Shown here piece by piece: positions 56,901-64,000 of a DNA stretch of 64,000 bases (the stretch's first letter is position 1; each line of letters starts with the position of its first letter). The notes under the pieces were generated by a model, which saw only the letters and a program-made list of their open reading frames with translations, searched no databases and had not been told where the DNA came from. The stretch lies in contig CM028377.1 of the NCBI GenBank assembly GCA_013146195.2, positions 164,403,824 to 164,467,823 on the forward strand, read 5' to 3'. Position numbers and translations under genes: made by a program. The DNA comes from Codonopsis lanceolata (Eukaryota; Streptophyta; Magnoliopsida; Asterales; Campanulaceae).

Positions 56901-57831
56901 AGTTTATTTATTTCTAATGTTTGCTGTCATTGCATGTTTATTTTCATTTCATTTTTAGACATTTTATTTATTATTTATTATATTTTTAATTTGAGATTTG
57001 AGATTATTTGAATTTTTCATTTTGTTTTTGGATTTTACTTTATTTTTTAAAAAAACTTTATTTTCTTTGGTTGCTTAACTATTTATTATATTACTTGGAA
57101 TTTTAAACTAGCTCACAAATTCATCATATATATTATGTTAGGACTTAGTTTCTTGTATTATAACATGTTTTGTTGATATTTGTTAAGTTATATATATTTT
57201 ATGTATTTTTTCCATTTGACGCAAAGACCAATCGACTTTTTGGCGCCTCTCGACTTTGATAACTATGACGAAGTGTTAATATTACGATTACTTATAAAAA
57301 AAAAAAACTTTTGCTTCCAACGTCCTCAGGTCCATAAACTTCTCTCAATGGTACTGCTTCAGGAGGATTTCATGTTTTAACTTTGTTATACAAATAACTA
57401 AGATTGAAATGGTCCCAGTAAACTGAAGAGAGTAGGAATGTGACAACCTATGCTGTGGTTTGAGATTTACCCAAATGAGAATGTTGTGCCTAGTGGCTAG
57501 TGCAATTTGTTGCCGTTGCAGGAAATAAAGTGAGAACATATAGTTCTGAAGTTTGCTCATGTGTTTGAGGAGTTTAGCTCCGGCTATGAGCCGTAAGGGT
57601 AATACAACACAAAATTAAAGCTGGAGAGACAATCAATTGGTGTCCCGTTGCTCTGTGGTGCTTTAGTAGATTCGGTTGTGCTGTTTGTCGTTACTGGATA
57701 CGGATTTCTGGAAAGGGGTGGCAGTGGTTGTTAGTAATTTAATGAGTAGTAAAAAAAAAGAACAATGAAGAGAGAAAGAGAAGAACCGAGGAAATATGAA
57801 TGCGTATGCTTCTAATGTATTGAGCTTGATT

Positions 57832-58420
57832 TTTTCTTTTTTTGATAAATAAAGTATATTAAATATAAAAAGCGTCAAAACAGGAGACACATCCTTGTAC
57901 ACGGGACATATACAAGCCACAAACAACTATAAACCGACAAAATTGTCTGTAATATTAACAAAAGATTCCCCCCCGGATGGATCCATCTTTAAACACCACA
58001 GCCCAATTGACTGCAAAACATTCTTCTTGAGACGATCCAGATCTGCTTCTATATTGTCAAAAACCCTCCTGCTCTCTAGCCAAATATTCCACCAAATCGC
58101 AAGAGGAGCTGTAACCCAACCTTTATTTTTCCTTCTGCACTTGTACACACACCAACCTTGCAAAAGTTGAATTACCGATCGAGGCATGACCCACGAGATT
58201 CCAGCCGATCTGAAAACAATATGCCAAAGAAGAACAAGGTGATTAACAATCTCTTCCTCTCGTTTACACAAATAGCACCTATTACCGACTATCCTCCCGC
58301 GAGCTCTCAAGTTATCCCCCGTCAAAATGGTCTCCCTCGCAGCTTCCCACGCGAAGAAAGCCACTTTCCTTGGAGCCTTCGTCCCCCAAATCTCCTTCCA
58401 AGGAAAGTTTGAGCTTGATA
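57832..58420 (-). pseudogene. LINE 3' fragment with zf-RVT domain, opposite orientation
   Basis: Minus strand. 58364-57927 encodes FFAWEAARETILTGDNLRAR, NRCYLCKREEEIVNHLVLLW and APLAIWWNIWLESRRVFDN. It is followed by a typical plant LINE 3' tail: TATATTTAATATACTTTATTTATC then an A-run (T-run at 57831-57849 on the plus strand). The last Cys of the zf-RVT motif is replaced. Sequence is related to, but not a close copy of, the 56200-56900 fragment. Confidence 0.82.
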
Positions 58421-58690
58421 TACAATGTTGGCCTGTCTAACAGCTTGAGCTTTAGTTAAGTTGGTAACTTAGCATGTATTAGAGCAATGGTTTGGCAAGG
58501 TCTTGGATTCGAAAAATCCTGCCTGCATTTGTTATCCACAATATTGAGTGCATGTAATTACTCTAGTTGGTTTGTGATGCCTTGGTGAGGCATATTTGTT
58601 TGTCTCTCCAAGTGTGGACGGGTCACATGTGAGGGGTAATGTTGAGCTTGATATTGTTAGGTCCCGATCTAACAATTTAAGCTTTTAGAT
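58410..58690 (+). repeat. Repeat with ~45-bp direct ends
   Basis: TTGAGCTTGATAT, GGCC/GTCC, then CTAACA-TT-AGCTTT occur at 58410-58453 and again at 58642-58687, enclosing a segment with GCATGTATTAGAGCAATGGT and GGATTCGAAAAATCCTGCC. The layout resembles a common plant repeat but I cannot name the family. Confidence 0.5.
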
Positions 58691-59671
58691 GAATTAGTAA
58701 CTTCAAATAATGCATTTCATCATGTTACATATAACGTACAACTTTTGAACACCAAGAGTGGGTAAATATATGATGTATGAGTTCCTAGTTTCAAATGACA
58801 TTGTACATACGACGAAACTTGAAGCTTTTACCTGACAAATTTTATTGAAAACCGGAAAGAACAAATTGAAGACAATTATGAACAAAAGATATCATCAGCT
58901 AGAAAGACTAACCCAGTGATCTAGACGAAATTTGGGGACAAATCACAAATCCTTCAAACTTGAGAGTTGAGACAAGTTTTTCCTTTTTCAGAAAAGTGGC
59001 AATTAAGGGCTTTCGGTGGCTGGCTTTGTCGACTTTGTGGCTAAAATACCGATGGGTTTGTTAAAATTCTGATGGAGGGGTAAGAGTTGAGGCTTGAACC
59101 TGGGCAAGAAAGGTTCATTGCATAGGCTGTTCTGAGCTCTGTGACTGGGTTTTGGAGACCTTTGACTTTCCAATCTTTGAGGTTTTCAGGCTGCTAGGTT
59201 GTTTCTCACTGATAGGGTGTGTCGTGAATTCTAGGATGGATCTCTTACAAAGAAAGATAATTAGTAGGGGAAAAGGAACTAAAAATCAGACTGTTGTTGG
59301 TATGCAAGCTTGAGCAAGAATGTATCTAACATTCTCAAAAAATATGCAAAAGTGGACTTATTGATATATTTTTAAAACTGACAAGTGCACTGATTAAGTG
59401 CTGCATAAAATTTCGGTTACTTGATCTCCATTGAGTTTAGAGCATTAGATGGCTCCGTAGATGCTCTTACAGTTATGGTACCTAACTGGATTTACATTCC
59501 ATATTTGGAAGAGTTGGGAATTGAGTAAATCCATGGACAAAAACCCGTTCACTCATCTACTGAAAAAATATCCCCTCCATGAAACCATATAAAGCTGACT
59601 AACATATAACCTGAAGATATACTATAATAGTGATCAAAAGTCGAAACTCTAAAAGCAGAAGCATCATTATT

Positions 59672-60365
59672 TTTAGTCTGAATCAGGCTCCACCTTGAAG
59701 TCGAATAAGTATCCTAATCTCCCTTGTGCTGTTTACTCTTTCTTCAGTTTTTCGTGGACTATGTCATAGACACAGTGATTTGTGACTAGCCCAAGAAACA
59801 GTTTTCATACTCTGCTGTAGGAGCTTAACTATGAAAAGAACAAGTTCCTAATGTGGAAAAGAGCTGCCATGTTTGAGGACGTGGTAAATATTTGTCCAAC
59901 TACGAAGTACATCAGCAGGTGCAACAATAATGCATAGATGACTGTTGGCTGGTACAACCATTCTATTGTCCACTTCTAAAAAGAGTTTTCCAATTCTAGA
60001 TCATCTTCTGAAATCTTATTATAGTATGAATGTTCACAAGGTAGGGTCGACGCTCGCCTCCACCCAAACTGTACTTGTAAGTTTCCGCCCAAAAAACTCT
60101 CTACACTTACTGGTAGAAAGAGCAAGTATATAAAGTTTGAATCAGGCTCCACCTTAAACACATAACTATCCAAAATTTACCTTCCTATTTACTCTTTCTT
60201 GAGCCTCTTGTGGTCTATGCCACTTAGTCAATGATTTCTGATTAGCTAAAAATTTCTTCTCATGCTGAGGCAGAGCTTAAACAGAAACATGTGATTCCTA
60301 ATGGAAAAGAGTTGCCTTGCTTTGGAAAATAGCACATGTGGGTTCAACTATGTATAATTGAATTT
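59672..60365 (+). repeat. Diverged direct duplication, ~455-bp spacing
   Basis: 59677-59905 and 60136-60360 share TGAATCAGGCTCCACCTT, TTTACTCTTTCTT, a GTGG-CTATG-CA block, GATTT-TGA-TAGC, a CATGCTG/CTGCTG-AG-AGCTTAA block, TTCCTAATG-GGAAAAGAG and TGCC. Identity by eye is about 65-70%. Non-coding. Confidence 0.7.
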
Positions 60366-63165
60366 TTTATTTTTATTTTCTTGTCTCTGTAAATACTAAG
60401 GCTATTGGTGGAATCTCATTCATTTTTTCAGTTGTTAATGTGTTAAAGAAAATGTGTTCTTTACGAGGGAAATATATGGGCAGTATTTACTAGATCGAAA
60501 ACATTGAACTTGCTGCATGAGAGTATCATTTTTTGAGACAATGGATGGTACTGAGGATATTGCATCTCAAAAGCAGTTAGTTAAAGTAAGGGAGTTATAT
60601 TGCTGAGTTTGTTATTTAGTAAGGACTACAAAGAACTAGGTATCTTGTACATAGATTAAACCTTTTTTCTTTAGGTCAGGTCGAGCACAAGTTAAGCGCT
60701 TGTTGGTTAATTGAATTTTACGGTTTCTAGTTGACCTAGGATTATTATGGAACATTAAACCGCTGAAAGAGGTAATTGCTATTCTTACTTTACAGCTCTA
60801 ACGTGTCCTACCCTGTCGGTCTTGGGTTGGAGTCCAGAGGAATTTTCTCTAGCAGGTCTTTCATCTATTCTTTGATTCGTGTTCAAACACTTCTGCATCG
60901 CCTCACATTTTTGGAAAGCCAAGGTGCAATTGTTTGGTTTCTATGCCTAATTGGCTAAAGTGATGCTAGCCTCTTAAAGCCTTATCTTGGGATATGTGTT
61001 TATGCATAAGGTGCAAACTTGAGACCATGGCTATCATGTTCTAAATTGTGTTGTTCGCTGGAAACTTGGCTATACACTTTGGCTTTAAGTGTTGCAGCTT
61101 TTCATATCTTTTCTTTAATGTTTGTGGATTGTGCGGCTGGTGAGGGGGAGAAGTCCTCTTCTTTCCCCCATTTGAGGGATAAGCTGTAGTTTAGGTTTCT
61201 TTGTGGGCTTCTGCAATCGCTGCTTCTTGGGGAGTTCTGGTCACGATATTTGTACTAATTGGAAATTGGTGCTTTTCTAGGGCTTCTCGGGATTTAGTCT
61301 CTTATATTTTGTTCTGTTAATCCCTTGTCCTCCATTTCGTATGCACTCTTGTACTTCTCATGTGCTTTGATTAACTAGAATTATCAGATGTGCCACCGAA
61401 AAATTGGTGACTTGTTTGGAATTGATGCACAATAAACTGCAAAAGGTACCTTTGTCAACTCTGATAACAAAATGCAGTCAAGTTAGATTAGAGTTTACTC
61501 GGCACCATTAAATGAGGATCTTACAGTCTTGGTAAAGAATCCCTAGAGATTTTATGTAGGAAACACCTTTTAAAACTTTACTTGTTGTAATACTCATTGC
61601 AGTTAACTTATGTTTTTCACTTGCCTATTTAAACTGCTAGTCTCGAGTCCAAGTTCAAACACAGTACTATTCATAGTAGTCTTTCCCACTCCCACTGACA
61701 CGAACACACAGCATTGGAAAATTAAATAGGAAGAGGAAGGATGTAGATGGACAGATTACTTCACTACAATAGTTGTCGAGAGCTTGCTTTCGGGAGAAAA
61801 CAACTATTTGCTCTCCTTGTGTTTGACTGACTGTTCATATTCTGCCAATATCCAAGTGTCTACTCTTTCTTAGGTAATTGTGATTTGTGAGGGGGGACAT
61901 AGAAACGAGTAATTTCTGGGGAAACAAGGAAAATTTGGCCCGTCATTTCAGTTGAATTTCCAAACATAAATGGTGGATTGTGTGTGGAGGAATAACCTCA
62001 GGCTGTCTTCATGTTCTTTGCCACGGCTTTAAACAGAAATGATATTACTCATTTTCATCCCATGATGTTGAAAGTTTTATTTGATAGTTATAATTGCCAG
62101 AGGGCTTGTGTGAAAACCTGTCTACTAATTTCTAACGTTTTTCCATCTCAAATTCCTCTGCAGGATTCATGGATTATGTACACTAATGATCCAGGCAATT
62201 GCGAGATCACACCATTTGTGTCTGTTTTGTATGTTACAGTTTACTTCCTGGAGTAGTGGAGGGTTCCAGTTCAACTTTGATCACCTGCTTTGTTCTTACT
62301 GTGCCTCCCCCCAACTCTTTCACAGATTTTCAAAGGACTTTTAAGTCGCGTAGAATTTTGGTCGTGAGAGACTTGTTGTAGCTCCGTGTGGCTTATAGCT
62401 GCTACTTTTGTACTACAGCAATTAAATTAGAAAGGTAACATTGAAACTTTTTAACTTGCAATTATATAATGGCACAGACTTAGAAATGACGATTTTACAA
62501 GTATTTTATGTAAGAAGAATCCTCTTGATCTGACTCACCGTATATTAGTAAGTTGAGTTATGAGAGTGAAATTTCGTCTTCGATTTAAGATCTGAAAGAA
62601 GGTCTTATAGGATACTTACTTTTCTATAATTAGGTTGTTTTCTCTGCAAGCTTTTTTTGTTATGATAGATAAGTTTGATCCCTCAAAGTGGATATTAGAA
62701 TTAAGATCCTTAAGGTCTTTGTCCAAGTGTTTTTGTTATTTTCCCCATCCCTTGGGGCTACTCTCTCTCTACAGTCTTAATATTGTTAACTACATTTTAC
62801 GGACTAATGTTTTTACGAGCTTAACTTTCTTCTCAATAATCTTTGTATTTAAAAGTATAGTGAGTCTTTTGTAAGATCGTCTTAGGGATATTTATTCGTA
62901 AGATGGAGCTTCACTTTCTTACAGTTTAATCCACAAACACACGATGAACCGAGTAAGGAAGATCCTTATAAGATCGTGTCACACAAGTTTTTACCTTAAA
63001 AGTAAATATAGTAACTTATTGTCTCACCAACTGTGAGGGATGTGGGTTGGATGTTGGAGAAATTTACTCGAACCACGTTAATAATTGCTTGTCTTTATCT
63101 TTTTCATTTCCTTAAACGTCCTTACATTGCTTAATTGTTGTATTCTCAAAACAAGTAACTTTTAA

Positions 63166-63947
63166 GAGCATCCACAGTGGTTCCCTTGATTAACACCCTA
63201 AAACCATTTTTAGGGTTTTTTTTACTTTGACACCCTATCAATCACCCTATCCCTAAAAAAAGCTAATTCTTCCCCCAACTTATTGGGTGAGTTTTAACCG
63301 GCCTCTATTCATCTCTTTCTTCTCTCTCCCCCACATATCTCCTTCTCCATTGGTCTTCTTCCTAGTATTCGTTCATTTTCAAAAAATTTGTTCCAAAATT
63401 TAAAGAAGGCGGCAAAAACTGAATTTGTTTTGGCTTGATCAGAGCATCCAGTTTTTGGCTAAAATTTTGATGTATTAGAGTAGAGAGCCTATGAATTAAA
63501 TAAACAACTCAACTCACATCATCACTTTGATGATGGTATGCTTTCCCATTTTTTTCATTTTCTTTTTCAATTAATTTAGTGTATTTTTTGTAGTATCATT
63601 TCCCTTTTTTATTATTTATAACTTAAAATTAAGAGTATATTGATAATATTAAAAAGTGTGACAAAACTTTATTTAAATAAAAATAATTGATACAATCAAA
63701 ACATATAATATAATTTTCATAAAATTTAAAATTTAAATGTATAAATATTTTATTTCAATTGCAGTAAGAAAATAAAAAAATAAAAAATAGAAATATATTG
63801 ATAGTTAGGTTTGTTAGTTAAGATGTCACCAATTCAAATTGTTATATAGAGGGTGCTCATTGGAGTTGAAACTTTTTTAAAGGACCTCTAAAAAGGTTTA
63901 GGGGGTTATATAAAGGGTGTTTTAAGGTGCAACCATTGTGGATGCTC
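63166..63947. mobile_element. Full-length Harbinger/Tourist-type MITE, copy 2
   Basis: 782 bp, with terminal inverted repeats GAGCATCCACAGTGG and (in reverse) GAGCATCCACAATGG and a perfect 3-bp target duplication TAA (63163-63165 and 63948-63950), the TWA preference of PIF/Harbinger. The interior is AT-rich with one CT-rich patch (63305-63360) and no ORF. In reverse complement it matches 48048-48664. Confidence 0.9.
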
Positions 63948-64000
63948 TAAGCATTGCCATTTGCCATTAGTAAACTCTTACTGAAACAAAATCATAACTT

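Larger units (their letters stand above)
51073..63162. other. Long gene-poor interval
   Basis: No host gene that I can support. Besides the elements listed separately it contains C/T-rich and G/A-rich inverted-looking stretches (53600-53820 and 54545-54700), a MITE-like piece at 51785-51925 (GTGTGGATCC...CCACACC), and AT-rich sequence at 56900-57180. Two short segments look exon-like (61390-61445; 62164-62227, each preceded by AG and followed by GT), but their translations match nothing I know. Confidence 0.5.

Noticed and set aside
57180..57380. 66-residue frame after an AT-rich stretch
   Set aside because: Dominated by aromatic and Leu/Lys codons from T/A-rich DNA; no homologous domain recognised.

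Overview
The window is plant nuclear DNA, most likely from a eudicot. The evidence is the LTR-retrotransposon lineages present (Tat/Ogre-like, Tekay-like chromovirus, Athila, Ty1/copia, a chromovirus-like mini-element), plant-type MITEs and LINE ends, the plant-only DUF1985 domain, and two plant genes with GT-AG introns. I saw no bacterial operon, CRISPR array, rRNA or tRNA gene. Only two host genes look intact: an LRR receptor-like (pseudo)kinase on the minus strand (23153-25186, two exons) and a C1D exosome-cofactor gene on the plus strand (48891-50524, five exons).

Layout. 1-7450 is a decayed, internally deleted Ty3/gypsy Tat/Ogre-type element: broken gag, RT without its active site, three different tandem-repeat modules, then an LTR. 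A PBS-like site and a ~190-bp tandem array follow to ~7925. 8979-10841 is the 3' half of a Tekay-type chromovirus on the minus strand (RNase H, integrase, chromodomain). It is cut at 10842 by the 3' LTR of an Athila-type element, also minus, whose broken env-like ORF, integrase, RT and gag run to a 100-N assembly gap at 21289-21388.

21389-30266 holds the receptor kinase gene and a field of decayed MITEs. 30267-35422 is a structurally complete Ty1/copia element with a perfect 5-bp target duplication and near-identical LTRs but a frame-broken coding region. 35423-41600 is AT-rich and contains an unusual dispersed array of degenerate short palindromes (GCATCGCGATGC-like) and several hAT-like termini.

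41600-47690 is a nested locus. A DUF1985 pseudogene carries an Athila-like LTR/leader fragment bordered by a repeated ~112-bp piece of DUF1985. It is also split by a small gypsy element (44610-47635, perfect 5-bp target duplication) that keeps protease but has lost RT, RNase H and integrase. The C1D gene follows, with a truncated Harbinger-type MITE about 225 bp upstream of its start codon. 51070-64000 has no gene I can recognise. It contains tandem duplications, a hAT-like element, two opposed LINE 3' fragments, LTR-like and SINE-like remnants, and a full-length copy of the same Harbinger-type MITE (63166-63947) in inverted orientation.

The two host genes are unrelated in function: membrane receptor signalling, and nuclear RNA processing. 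I found no convincing new multi-gene system. The most unusual signals are the palindrome array, the nested DUF1985 locus, the protease-only mini-element, and the copia element that is young by its LTRs yet broken in its coding region.
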